From JAFGDI01 sp963662515 (lineage in GTDB: Bacteria; Planctomycetota; Phycisphaerae; Sedimentisphaerales; SM23-30), in NCBI GenBank assembly GCA_963662515.1, contig OY759675.1, forward strand, positions 1,488,001 to 1,552,000: a stretch of 64,000 nucleotides of DNA. Direction: 5' to 3'. Shown piece by piece: positions 1 to 8,612 of this stretch. The stretch's first letter is position 1, and every line of letters begins with the position of its first letter. Both the position numbers and the translations under genes were made by a program. The notes under the pieces were generated by a model. It made no database searches, was not told the DNA's origin, and saw only the letters and a list, made by a program, of their open reading frames with translations.

Positions 1-302
1 TCAGAGTCAATAAAAGCCAGCCATTCTCCTTGGGCGTGTTCCGAAGCAATGTTTCTGGCATTGCCAGGCCCGGAATTGGTGATACTAATTACTTTTATAG
101 ATACCGCGCAACTTACTTTAAGATCATTTATTGTGCTTAGTGTCTGATCTGTTGATCCGTCGTCCACTATTATAATCTCTGTTAACTGTACGGTCTGACA
201 CAATACGGAATTGATGGCCCTGATAATAGTAGAGGCTGAATTAAAGGCTGGAATGATTACTGATATGTTATAATTGGAACAATTCAAATTACATGTATCC
301 AA
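1..302 (-). CDS. Family 2 glycosyltransferase, N-terminal part (cut by window edge)
   Basis: About 95 codons of a GT-A fold glycosyltransferase are visible before the window edge. The sequence shows the nucleotide-sugar binding start ISVIIPAFNSAST, then IIIVDDGSTDQT, NSGPGNARNIA and finally FIDSD, where the metal-binding DxD motif begins. Family 2 enzymes transfer a sugar from a nucleotide donor at the cytoplasmic membrane face. No ATG lies in frame; the start is probably TTG at 300-302 or at 285-287, which overlaps or abuts the stop of the upstream phosphatase-like gene, so the two are probably translationally coupled. It is the downstream end of the glycan export operon. The acceptor and donor cannot be told. 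Confidence 0.85.
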   Translation of the reverse strand, partial: MDTCNLNCSNYNISVIIPAFNSASTIIRAINSVLCQTVQLTEIIIVDDGSTDQTLSTINDLKVSCAVSIKVISITNSGPGNARNIASEHAQGEWLAFIDS

Positions 303-1932
303 GATCGTTTAATCTTTTTTCGAGTGTGGACTTTTCTTCTTGATTGAAAGAAGCGGAAGACTCTTCACGATCATTAATGTTAAATTTATTAGGGCTAATG
401 CAATTATCCTTCATGCTTTGAATGAATTCTGGTTTCCATATGTCTGTAATCACTTCTCCATCAAAGTGGACCTGGCTGTTCTCAAGATTAAGTAACCAAA
501 AAACAGTAGGTGCAATATCTGTCAGATTATGGTTGGTGGCTGCCCCTGATTTTACCTGCTCGCCAGTTGAAATGAAGATACCATTTTGGTGGTGTGTTCC
601 CATGTGGAAGGTATTATTAAGGTTGATATTGATAATATCCTGATCTGCCATATCCGGCTTAAAACAGAATGTCCAGTTATCAATGGGCACGATTGTAAGA
701 TCCGGCATATACTTTAATTTGCTACCGGAGTAAATATCTTCCTTTCGATATATGTTCTGGACAACTGGCTTGCCGTCCCTATCAGTTATACTGCCTATCT
801 GAGCTATAATATCGTTTATTATCTCATCTTTATGCTTCTGGTCTAAAATATGAATAAAACATTCTCTGCAACTGGTGGAGCAGTGGACTTTACAGTCAAA
901 CTTGTATGTATTGGATGTGTTTTTTAGGTTTGTCTTTAGTTCTAATTTCTCAACTGCTGTTTCAGGCATGAATTTCCTGATAAACTTTCCAAAACCAAGA
1001 TTTTTTAATGTCTTAACCAGTCCGAATGCTTTCTTTTGCGTTTTTGGCTGACAATCGAGTTTATATTTAATATAGTTATCGTCTATATAACCATTTCTTT
1101 TGAGCCAGCCTGCCATGTTATATTCATAGAGATGAGACTGAAAACCATGGTCAGAAACTAAAAAGGTTATGTTGCCTTTACTTAATTCTATAGTGTTTTT
1201 TATCACATTATCAAGATGACCATAAAAATCTTTGAAGACCAGTTTTTGATTTTCTTTATTAAAAAGCGGATGCTGCGGATCTATGAAGCACCATAATCCA
1301 TGTTGTATAATATCCGTCTCGTGATAGTGTACCATAAACAGATCATATTCACTATTGGTTATCATGAATTTTGCAGCTTCATATCTCCAGTTCAGATTTT
1401 TTTTCATGAGATTGATAAAGGTGGTTACATCAGTTTCGGCCGGAGATATATATGCTTTTTCCAGATTCAGAATGTCATAGTCTGGAATATGTTTCAAGAG
1501 CTTTTGTTTAAGTTCAGGCGGCCAGGTAAAATTACTATCCAGGCTGGGGGTTAATAAGCCGCCAACAATATCTCCACTATCAGATTTTGGTGGATATGTC
1601 ATAGGAACATTCAAAGTACCCACCTTAAGCCCGGCATCTGTCGCAAGCTGCCATATAGTATTATTCAAACTGGTAGAATTTACTATCGAACTGGTTTTAT
1701 TGTCATTATCCCAACGCCAGAAATCGTAAACACCATTTTCTCCGGGATTGCGGCCGGTTTGAAAACTACCCCACGCTGCCGGGGTAATAGCAGGTATTGT
1801 AGAGTGAAGTATGCCGCTGGCTCCCTGTTCCATGATCCTTTTCAGATTGGGCATATATCCGCCATCTATCGCCGGTTGTAATAAGCTCCAACTGCCACCA
1901 TCAATACCAATTATTAGAATTTTGTTTTTCAT
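289..1932 (-). CDS. Alkaline phosphatase superfamily phosphodiesterase/nucleotide pyrophosphatase-like protein
   Basis: A 547-residue protein of the type I phosphodiesterase/nucleotide pyrophosphatase branch of the alkaline phosphatase superfamily. The metal and nucleophile positions of the family are visible: IIGIDGG at residues 5-11, the probable nucleophile Thr in the ITPAAWGSF stretch near residue 50, HYHETDIIQHG around 200, VSDHGFQSH around 260 and FHMGTHH around 445. No signal peptide is seen, so it probably acts in the cytoplasm. A cysteine cluster with spacing C-x3-C-x3-C-x2-C near residue 350 is unusual. It sits in the glycan export operon, so it may trim or transfer a phospho- or sulfo-group on the glycan; that role is inference. 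The protein ends in LNDLGYM, like its neighbour. Confidence 0.85.
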   Translation of the reverse strand: MKNKILIIGIDGGSWSLLQPAIDGGYMPNLKRIMEQGASGILHSTIPAITPAAWGSFQTGRNPGENGVYDFWRWDNDNKTSSIVNSTSLNNTIWQLATDAGLKVGTLNVPMTYPPKSDSGDIVGGLLTPSLDSNFTWPPELKQKLLKHIPDYDILNLEKAYISPAETDVTTFINLMKKNLNWRYEAAKFMITNSEYDLFMVHYHETDIIQHGLWCFIDPQHPLFNKENQKLVFKDFYGHLDNVIKNTIELSKGNITFLVSDHGFQSHLYEYNMAGWLKRNGYIDDNYIKYKLDCQPKTQKKAFGLVKTLKNLGFGKFIRKFMPETAVEKLELKTNLKNTSNTYKFDCKVHCSTSCRECFIHILDQKHKDEIINDIIAQIGSITDRDGKPVVQNIYRKEDIYSGSKLKYMPDLTIVPIDNWTFCFKPDMADQDIININLNNTFHMGTHHQNGIFISTGEQVKSGAATNHNLTDIAPTVFWLLNLENSQVHFDGEVITDIWKPEFIQSMKDNCISPNKFNINDREESSASFNQEEKSTLEKRLNDLGYM

Positions 1933-1963
1933 GGTATATCTCTATTTCGTAAGCTCAAGATAT

Positions 1964-2917
1964 CTACATATATCCCAAATCTTTAAGTTTGTGAGCTATT
2001 GATATATTATCTTCGGTTTCCTGCTCTATATATGGTTCTAGCTTTCTTGTTTTTTCGGGCTTATATACATTGCTGTGCCATTCAAACCACGGAACTTTCC
2101 TGAGTATTTCATGATCTGAGTTTATAGGATGGGCGTACATGTTCTTTTCGCCCAGTAATTCACCGTGATCAGAAGAAATAATAATCTTCTTTCCATTCGT
2201 GTCTATATTATCCAGAAGCAGACAGACTTCTTGTAAAACGCTATGAAGATTGTCAAGATAAAGCTTCCTTAACCCCTTTTTCCCATACTTCCGCCGGGCA
2301 GCATCCATAGGAGTTTGGGGCGGAAGCCCCAAAAACTGACCAATAAACCATTCCGGATGATTGCCAAGAAGTTTTATGCGACCAAAATGTTTGAGCAACT
2401 TTTTATAAATATAACTCCGAATGGGAGTGGCGGAACTTTTGTTATTCATCTCAGCAAATGGATTAGAGCTATTCTTGGGGTCTGCAAAGCCAGCAAATAT
2501 GTTACTGGCAAGATAGGGTGCGTGTGGCTGCAGGTAGTGTATTATATGTTTTTTATCGGAATTTCTTGGTATTACACTAGTTGCAACATCAGTAATCTTT
2601 TCGGGGAGAACGGTACCCAGATTTTGCTCCCATGCTATTTTCCATACAGGGTAAACCTTAAAAAAAAGTTCACTGCCTGTGAAATTGTAATAGTTTGTGT
2701 CGCCAATGAAAGGATTGCTTGAAATATATACTATGTCATTGTGTTCTCGGGTGAAATTAGCATCACGCCATTGAGGAGTCGCTGAACCGCTCGAAAAGGT
2801 ACTGGTAAGTACACCATTAAAATAGTTACTATAAATTAAATCAAAGCAATCAAATCGGCATGCGTCAAGGATTATAAGGATATCCCACTCTTTATCGTAT
2901 ATTATAAAATTATTCAT
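1964..2917 (-). CDS. Sulfatase-like alkaline phosphatase superfamily protein
   Basis: A 317-residue protein with hallmarks of a short sulfatase-like member of the alkaline phosphatase superfamily. The N-terminal ILDACRFDCFD motif is the first metal site, SSGSATPQW near residues 43-51 probably carries the nucleophile, LQPHAPYL follows, and IISSDHGELLGEK near residue 250 gives the second metal site. It has no signal peptide or membrane segment. It starts 1 bp after the ABC transporter ATPase and is followed by the 547-residue superfamily relative, so all belong to one transcript. The substrate is unknown; by context it probably acts on a surface glycan. It ends in LKDLGYM, the same C-terminal pattern as the next gene. 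Confidence 0.8.
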   Translation of the reverse strand: MNNFIIYDKEWDILIILDACRFDCFDLIYSNYFNGVLTSTFSSGSATPQWRDANFTREHNDIVYISSNPFIGDTNYYNFTGSELFFKVYPVWKIAWEQNLGTVLPEKITDVATSVIPRNSDKKHIIHYLQPHAPYLASNIFAGFADPKNSSNPFAEMNNKSSATPIRSYIYKKLLKHFGRIKLLGNHPEWFIGQFLGLPPQTPMDAARRKYGKKGLRKLYLDNLHSVLQEVCLLLDNIDTNGKKIIISSDHGELLGEKNMYAHPINSDHEILRKVPWFEWHSNVYKPEKTRKLEPYIEQETEDNISIAHKLKDLGYM

Positions 2918-2918
2918 G

Positions 2919-4112
2919 TTAACTAATATTTTCCCAGATATGTGGAATATTTATAACTCCTTCGACAAAATGACCTCCAGGTATCTGGAATTTCATAACA
3001 TTGTCTATTCTATGGAGGGGGACTAGAAATTTTGTTTGGAGAAGTATTACATCTAGAACGAAGGTGTCAGGAAGTAGATTAAGTGTTTTAAGTTTAAGCG
3101 TAACTTTACCCAGGCGACTACTAAATATCTTAATATTGTCGTAGTCGTTTCTAATTGATATTACTGGAATTCCATTAGAGTTTCTGATTATTACAGCAAA
3201 AGTCAGGTCCAGATTTTTGACATTGCTTTGATATGTAATTTCAACAGACATAGAATCGTTTGAGCTAAAATGATGTTGCTCAACGCCACGCGAGTCTAAA
3301 AGTCTGACATCAGTTATTTTAATAGTACTGCCACCAGTTTCAATTATATTTTCGTTTGTGCATAATAATTTATATTTATCTATACATTCAATTATTGACG
3401 CTCTGGTTGTTATCTGACCTTTATTAAGAGTAACTGCATATTCACATAAATTTGCTATCTGATGCATGTTATGAGAAATAAATATAATGGCAGTTCCATC
3501 TTTAGTCATCTCAGCTATCTTATTCCTACATTTTGCCTGAAAAGATAAATCACCGACGGCCAACACTTCATCTACCAGCAGAATATCTGGGTGCAGGTGG
3601 GCGGCTATACTGAAGCCTAGTCTGACTCTCATGCCGGAACTGTAGTTTTTGACCGGCATATCAAGGAATTCTTCCAGTCCTGAGAATTCTACGATCTCAT
3701 CGAATTTATCTTTTATCTCTTTACTGGAAAGGCCAATAATAGAGCCGTTAATATAAATATTCTCTCTGCCTGATAAAACTGGCTGAAACCCGGCCCCAAC
3801 CTCAATTAACGCTCCCATCCGGCCTTTATACCATATATCGCCTTTGTCTGGCTTTATTATGCCGTTAAGCATTTTAAGTAGAGTGCTTTTACCGGCACCA
3901 TTAGGTCCTATAATCCCAAGACATTGACCTCTTTCCAGAGAAAAGCTCACATCTTTAACTGACCAGAACTCATCTTTTCGTAGTGTATCAGGCTGAGTTT
4001 TCAGGCCAATAGAGTCACGCAATATATCAATGCAGCCGTACATCATAGACTTTTTTAGGCTATGACAGTATTTTTTACTGACATTATTGACTTGTAAGAC
4101 AATTTCGCTCAA
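2919..4112 (-). CDS. wzt: Polysaccharide ABC transporter, ATP-binding protein (Wzt type)
   Basis: A 397-residue ATPase of an ABC transporter that exports lipid-linked polysaccharide such as O antigen or teichoic-acid-like chains. Walker A GPNGAGKST is at residues 69-77, the signature SSGMRVRLGFS and Walker B ILLVDEVLAVGD follow, and the H-loop is IFISHNM. After residue about 250 there is a beta-rich C-terminal domain of the kind that recognises the terminal modification of the glycan in E. coli O9a Wzt. The 11-bp gap to the permease gene upstream and 1-bp gap to the sulfatase-like gene downstream show an operon. The presence of the C-terminal domain suggests that the exported chain carries a recognised end cap; the cap itself is unknown. 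Confidence 0.92.
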   Translation of the reverse strand: MSEIVLQVNNVSKKYCHSLKKSMMYGCIDILRDSIGLKTQPDTLRKDEFWSVKDVSFSLERGQCLGIIGPNGAGKSTLLKMLNGIIKPDKGDIWYKGRMGALIEVGAGFQPVLSGRENIYINGSIIGLSSKEIKDKFDEIVEFSGLEEFLDMPVKNYSSGMRVRLGFSIAAHLHPDILLVDEVLAVGDLSFQAKCRNKIAEMTKDGTAIIFISHNMHQIANLCEYAVTLNKGQITTRASIIECIDKYKLLCTNENIIETGGSTIKITDVRLLDSRGVEQHHFSSNDSMSVEITYQSNVKNLDLTFAVIIRNSNGIPVISIRNDYDNIKIFSSRLGKVTLKLKTLNLLPDTFVLDVILLQTKFLVPLHRIDNVMKFQIPGGHFVEGVINIPHIWENIS

Positions 4113-4123
4113 TTTCAGTTCCC

Positions 4124-4954
4124 TTATACTCTCTCTGCTATTCTTGGTATTGCTGTACGGAAGAAACGCCAGCCCATCAGAAATATCAATAAACTCATTA
4201 CACCGGTTACGGCAAGACTCAGCGGATTTGAAATCTCACCAAAGAAGGTCAGATCCCTTGCCGCTATTATGAAGGGGCTGACGGGGTTCAGGTAATTAAG
4301 TAATTGATGCGGCATTCCTTCCAGCGGAGGATATGCCACTGGCGTTATGATCATCAAAAAAGGCATGATAACGGGTATTCCATTACCAATATCCCTGAAA
4401 ACGCCATTCAATAATGTTAAAAAGAAGCCTAATCCTATGGTCAACAGGGCCAGCAACACCAATATAAACGGTACAAATATCACTGTCCACGCCGGACATA
4501 CATCATACCAGAGGAAAAATGGTACTACCAGAGCCAGTCGTATGACAAACTCAAATACAGATTCCATGAATGCAGAAAAAACCAGGGTTTCTCTACAGAA
4601 GTTAACCTTAGTAATTATTGCCTGTGACTTTTCCAGACACAGTGTTGTTTTGGTCAGACCTACAGAAAAGAGCTGCCATAATGACAGGCCTGTGAGCGCA
4701 TAAACCGGATAAGGTACAGAAAGTTTATACTTACCATAAGCAAAGTTACTATTTATGTAACTAAATGTAATTAAAAGCATTACAGAAGGTATGATAGCCC
4801 AGATGTACCCCAGGATGCTCTGGCGATAGCGAGCGCGAAGCTCTCTCGAAAATAGCTGCCAGATCAACTCTCTGCTATTCCAAAGCTCAGCGACCATATT
4901 ACCTCGTCCGGCATCAGAAAAACTATATTTTGTAATGTTCTTACTATCTGGCAT
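4124..4954 (-). CDS. wzm: Polysaccharide ABC transporter, permease protein (Wzm type)
   Basis: A 276-residue ABC-2 type membrane protein, the channel partner of the ATPase encoded next. A cytoplasmic N-terminal stretch with LFSRELRARYRQSILGYIW (the typical amphipathic entry of this family) is followed by about six hydrophobic segments, with FRDIGNGIPVIMPFLMIITPVAYP near residue 200 matching the conserved region before the last segments. It is the first gene of the minus-strand glycan export operon. The region upstream (4955-5397) separates it from the divergent pseudopilin gene. Length and topology agree with known Wzm/RfbA/TagG permeases. Confidence 0.92.
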   Translation of the reverse strand: MPDSKNITKYSFSDAGRGNMVAELWNSRELIWQLFSRELRARYRQSILGYIWAIIPSVMLLITFSYINSNFAYGKYKLSVPYPVYALTGLSLWQLFSVGLTKTTLCLEKSQAIITKVNFCRETLVFSAFMESVFEFVIRLALVVPFFLWYDVCPAWTVIFVPFILVLLALLTIGLGFFLTLLNGVFRDIGNGIPVIMPFLMIITPVAYPPLEGMPHQLLNYLNPVSPFIIAARDLTFFGEISNPLSLAVTGVMSLLIFLMGWRFFRTAIPRIAERV

Positions 4955-5090
4955 TAACTAATTAATTATCCATAAAAAATTTGAAAAGGTTGCATAAATA
5001 TATGCTTAATTATAAATTATGAAAAACGATTATTCAAATAAAATCATTATTGAGTCCGCTATATTCTTGATCGAATCAGGCATTATTAAT

Positions 5091-5119
5091 TTGACATCTA
5101 TAACTAGCGGGTATATACT
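5091..5119 (+). promoter_or_regulatory. Sigma-70 type promoter for the pseudopilin gene
   Basis: TTGACA at 5091-5096 and TATACT at 5114-5119 are separated by exactly 17 bp, a near-perfect housekeeping promoter. Transcription would start near 5126, leaving a 5' untranslated region of about 270 nt before the start codon at 5398. This fits the high expression expected of a pilin-like structural protein. Not tested experimentally. Confidence 0.7.
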
Positions 5120-5125
5120 TCACTA

Positions 5126-5397
5126 GCGTAGATTTGTAGCTCTAAAAGGATTCAAATCTGCATTACGCCTGATTGAACCCGCCTGTTTACTCAGTGCAGC
5201 GTGCTGCTTTCATGCAGTATCGTTTCCATTTTTTTATTTGAAATTCCGGTTTTTTGCCGGTATAACTTGTGTTATGCTCAAAATTTGCGGGGCATAGTCT
5301 CTGTGTTGGAGACAGAACTGTCATCATTTATTATATTTATACGATATAGTGTCCCCGCATAGAATTAGATATTTCTTTGTTGGAGGTTATATTAACC
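5126..5397 (+). promoter_or_regulatory. Long structured 5' leader of the pseudopilin mRNA (candidate)
   Basis: The stretch between the predicted start of transcription and the pseudopilin start codon contains several inverted repeats: AGATTTG with CAAATCT near 5130-5158, GCAGC/GCTGC near 5198-5210, CCGG/CCGG flanking a T-run near 5247-5262, and an outer pair GCGGGG (5287-5292) with CCCCGC (5353-5358) enclosing GTCTC/GAGAC (5297-5313). The Shine-Dalgarno GGAGGT is just beyond at 5382-5387. It resembles no riboswitch I recognise; it could stabilise the message or control translation. Confidence 0.35.
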
Positions 5398-6408
5398 ATG
5401 AAAAGAAAAGGTTTTACACTTATTGAATTGCTGGTTGTTATCGGCATTATCGCTCTGCTGGTGTCAATTCTGATGCCCGCCCTGAGCCGTGCTAAAGAAC
5501 TGGCCAAGAGAACTGTTTGCTCCGCCAACCTCAAGGGTATTGGTAATGCTGCTGTGATCTATATGAATGAAAACAGAGGCATGGCTATGAAGGCCTGGAA
5601 GGTTAATCTTACAAGTGGAAACACAGGATTTGGTTCAGGTCTTTATAATCAGTCTGGTTATGGTGAAGGTCCTGATGATACCAGAAAGAGATTTGCTATG
5701 GCTAACGGTGCTGGAGTGCAAACAGCTGGTATGTGTCTTTATATGCTTGTAAAATACGCCGATGTAACACCGGAAAGTTTTGTTTGTCCAAGTGCTTCTG
5801 GTGCAAAACCGATGAATTTACAAAATGCTATGTTGGTTGGTGATAGTAATAATCCTGTAGATGACTGGACAGACCTTTGGGATTTTGATGCTGCTGTTAA
5901 CCTGTCATACTCTTACAATGACCCTTGGAATCGCCCGCTTGATGACACATCAGGATCATCTATGGTTATGGCCGCAGATAAGAATCCAATATTTGATGAC
6001 ATGGATGCTAACAATAAAATTGTTATGGGAATTAATGCTGGCAGTGGTGATTATCCGGCTCCAAAGGGGTTTAAGACTCCTAAAGATGGCAAGCCAGCCG
6101 ATTGGGACTGGTCTGTTTTGGACCCAGGGGAGTCTAGCACCACTATTCTGCCTGGTAATAGTTTGAACCATACAACTGAAGTGCAGCAGGTTCTTTTTGC
6201 TGATGGACATGTTAAGTCTGCCAACAATCCTTGTGTTGGCGTAAGTGAAGATAATATCTATACATTTAATAGTCCAAGACCTGGCGTTGGTGTTAATGCT
6301 TACTTGTATATTGGAAAGTTCCCAACTGCTTCAGGTTCTATTGGTGCAGGTGTCATGTATGATGCCACACTTGGTGCCAAGATTGAAGATACCTATGTAG
6401 GTAACTAA
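5398..6408 (+). CDS. Type II secretion/type IV pilin-like protein with prepilin leader and H-X9-DG motif
   Basis: A 336-residue pseudopilin. The N-terminus MKRKGFTLIELLVVIGIIAL is a short basic leader, a prepilin peptidase site after Gly5 and the conserved Glu at mature position 5, followed by the hydrophobic helix that packs in the pilus core. The C-terminus has the LFADGHVKS motif that marks the large planctomycete/verrucomicrobial family of G-type pseudopilins. ATG at 5398 is chosen because GGAGGT lies at 5382-5387; an in-frame TTG at 5377 would precede that site. It is expected to be processed and methylated and to be inserted in the inner membrane or assembled in a pseudopilus. The secretin and assembly ATPase are elsewhere in the window. 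It is monocistronic, closed by a terminator. Confidence 0.93.
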   Translation: MKRKGFTLIELLVVIGIIALLVSILMPALSRAKELAKRTVCSANLKGIGNAAVIYMNENRGMAMKAWKVNLTSGNTGFGSGLYNQSGYGEGPDDTRKRFAMANGAGVQTAGMCLYMLVKYADVTPESFVCPSASGAKPMNLQNAMLVGDSNNPVDDWTDLWDFDAAVNLSYSYNDPWNRPLDDTSGSSMVMAADKNPIFDDMDANNKIVMGINAGSGDYPAPKGFKTPKDGKPADWDWSVLDPGESSTTILPGNSLNHTTEVQQVLFADGHVKSANNPCVGVSEDNIYTFNSPRPGVGVNAYLYIGKFPTASGSIGAGVMYDATLGAKIEDTYVGN

Positions 6409-6454
6409 GTTTGCTTTGAGTTAAACTTATGTTATTGTTTAATGTAATTTATTG

Positions 6455-6484
6455 AGCGGGAGCTTTCGGGTTCCCGCTTTTTTT
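6455..6484 (+). terminator. Rho-independent terminator after the pseudopilin gene
   Basis: AGCGGGA (6455-6461) pairs with TCCCGCT (6472-6478) around a 10-nt loop and is followed by an uninterrupted T-run to 6484. Confidence 0.85.
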
Positions 6485-6511
6485 ATTGTAAATATATGGA
6501 GTTCAGGTTTA

Positions 6512-7408
6512 ATGGGTGCTTTGTATAAGATCGTCAATTGTTTGTCAGGCGTTTTTGGCTTGTCCGTAGCTCGGGTATTGCCACAAGATTATAATGTAAA
6601 AGACATTTCGCCTATCGAATGTTTCCCTTCTGACGCATTGAGAAGAGATGTTTTGTCCAGATTTCAAAACGAGTTCGAACTTTCAGAGAATAGTAAGTAT
6701 TCTCAAAGCGAAATATCTGAAGTTGGTAAAAAATATTTCTGGCACTATCCCTTGTCGCTCGGAAATTGTTTTTTTGACTCTGACTTTGAACATTTTGTTG
6801 GGAAAAGGGGCAGGCACTATTTACGATATAAACATTTTTTCCCTACTATTGTTAATTTGGCTGGTGGTTCATTGAAAGGTAATACTATCTTGGATTGTGG
6901 TTGTAATTGTGGTTTCTGGTCCATTCAATCTATTCTCAATGGAGCTGATTCTATTACGGCTTTTGATGCCAGTGAATTAAATATCGAGCAGGCTTTATTT
7001 CTTGAGGATGTTACTGGGATTAAAGGCATAAACTATAAAGTAGCAGATCTTGATAATTTTACTGAAAAAATCACGGGTCTGTATGACATTTCTCTCTTTT
7101 TAGGACTGTTGTATCATGTTAACCGACCGATTGACATATTGCGGGCTCTCAGAAATGTAACTCGTAAATTTGCTGTTGTTGATACTACCATTTCACCACT
7201 TGGTGGTTCTGCCTTGTATGTTGAAAAAGATTTTGCCCATGAGCAGAATAAGTGTAATAATCTTTGTTTCTTACCAACGGCACAGGCAGTGTATGATCTG
7301 TTGATTTTTGCAGGATTCAAAGATGTGAAATTCATTCCCAATTTTGATTCTGAATTGTCTGATGATTATCTCACGGGAGAGAGAATGACTTTTATTGCCT
7401 GGGTGTAG
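6512..7408 (+). CDS. Class I SAM-dependent methyltransferase
   Basis: A 298-residue protein with the Rossmann-type methyltransferase fold. Motif I is ILDCGCNCGFWS near residue 125, followed by acidic FDAS (ribose contact) and VADLDNF; the sequence LFLGLLYHVNRP matches motif IV of the family that includes CmoB-like and DUF1698 enzymes. ATG at 6512 is chosen; earlier in-frame starts would lie inside the preceding terminator, and GGAG sits at 6498-6501. The substrate is unknown. It is transcribed away from the pseudopilin gene and converges on another methyltransferase gene, so both may modify a surface sugar or lipid, consistent with the glycan operon nearby; this is inference. Confidence 0.8.
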   Translation: MGALYKIVNCLSGVFGLSVARVLPQDYNVKDISPIECFPSDALRRDVLSRFQNEFELSENSKYSQSEISEVGKKYFWHYPLSLGNCFFDSDFEHFVGKRGRHYLRYKHFFPTIVNLAGGSLKGNTILDCGCNCGFWSIQSILNGADSITAFDASELNIEQALFLEDVTGIKGINYKVADLDNFTEKITGLYDISLFLGLLYHVNRPIDILRALRNVTRKFAVVDTTISPLGGSALYVEKDFAHEQNKCNNLCFLPTAQAVYDLLIFAGFKDVKFIPNFDSELSDDYLTGERMTFIAWV

Positions 7409-7456
7409 CCCGACAAATGGAAGGTGTTATTTATTATGCCATCTAATATCTGGCAG

Positions 7457-8431
7457 CTATAGCTGTTTTTTAATTATTTTTAGACAGTTTTTAACAGGAG
7501 ATTTCGCCAACCATTTGATTTTGTGTTTAATTCCATTCTTTTCCTCAATTTGTTTTTTGAAGCTGACCGGCTTAATTTTTGCTTGAAAAGGCCTGTTGAC
7601 ACATACCGCATTAATGCAGTCCAACTCATGGTGGGTGACCCACTGTTTTTCGCTGTTGAGCAGGGCAATGTCAAGCCCGATATATTTGACACAATTATAC
7701 ATAGATTCTTCTGAGAAGAAATTAATGTGTGTTGTTGGCTCGTCGATATTATGCCATTCCTTTTTACTGCCAAGTGGTACTTCTATGTATAATACTCCAT
7801 TTTTTTCAAGATGTTTAAGAATGGTTGATAGTACTGCTATAGGTTCCATAAGGTGTTCTAGCACATGTGCGATAATTATGATGTCATATTTTTCTGTCGG
7901 GTTTTCCGGTAGTGAAGACCCAATATATGTAACACCATCCAGGGTTGGTAGTTGAATATAGTCAAGCAGGTGGCATGTGTTGTTGCTATTGACAAAGGCT
8001 TTGAGGTTGAAGCCTTGCATTCCACCAAAGTCCAAAATTTTGAGGTTATCTTTTTTCGTAACGAACGGCATTATCAGATTATATATTCTTTCTGACCGCT
8101 GATCTGTGTTTTGTGGGGGGGACGCTTTCTGCCTTTTCTCAGGTATGGCCAATTCAGACAATTTCTGATAGTACATGGCTTTTTCTGCTTCTGTAGGTCT
8201 TGGGTTTGTAAATATGAAACCGCATTGTTTGCATAAGCCAACCTGAAACTCGAATGATTTGGTGTTAGTAATTATTGAACTGAAAAAGATGGATAATCTC
8301 ATAGACGCGTAGGAAAACGAAGTTGGGTCTTTCAGGCAATCTTCAATGTTATCAGGGCAATTATAGATGTTCTTTGCAAGCAAAGTCAGTTTTTTTGAAT
8401 TGCATATAGGGCAATGATCTAAAAAATACAT
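7457..8431 (-). CDS. Zinc-binding class I SAM-dependent methyltransferase
   Basis: A 324-residue protein. The N-terminal 75 residues hold two cysteine pairs, CPICNSKK near residue 8 and CKQCGFIFTNPRP near residue 70, the signature of sugar C-methyltransferases and related enzymes that carry a zinc ribbon before the catalytic domain. The SAM-binding motif is ILDFGGMQGFNLKAF near residue 135, then IIIAHVLEHLMEP, typical of the Methyltransf_23 family, and YIEVPLG. It would methylate a nucleotide-linked sugar or similar small molecule; the exact acceptor cannot be read from the sequence. It is convergent with the methyltransferase gene before it and divergent from the sigma-54 activator gene. Confidence 0.82.
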   Translation of the reverse strand: MYFLDHCPICNSKKLTLLAKNIYNCPDNIEDCLKDPTSFSYASMRLSIFFSSIITNTKSFEFQVGLCKQCGFIFTNPRPTEAEKAMYYQKLSELAIPEKRQKASPPQNTDQRSERIYNLIMPFVTKKDNLKILDFGGMQGFNLKAFVNSNNTCHLLDYIQLPTLDGVTYIGSSLPENPTEKYDIIIIAHVLEHLMEPIAVLSTILKHLEKNGVLYIEVPLGSKKEWHNIDEPTTHINFFSEESMYNCVKYIGLDIALLNSEKQWVTHHELDCINAVCVNRPFQAKIKPVSFKKQIEEKNGIKHKIKWLAKSPVKNCLKIIKKQL

Positions 8432-8612
8432 TTGTATAATCCTTTTTAAGCATATTTTACTTTTGTATTATAGTAACATATTTTCCTCTGTATTGATAAT
8501 AAAACTTTTGTTTTCCGTTGCTAAAATAGCGACATTTTTGTAAAATTACTTTTTTGTCAGTTTGCTGATATGAAGCTGGTGATATTGTAGTTTTTTTGGA
8601 TATTGTACAAAA

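Noticed and set aside
5377..5397. TTG start at 5377 for the pseudopilin
   Set aside because: It would precede the Shine-Dalgarno and add seven residues before the canonical prepilin leader.
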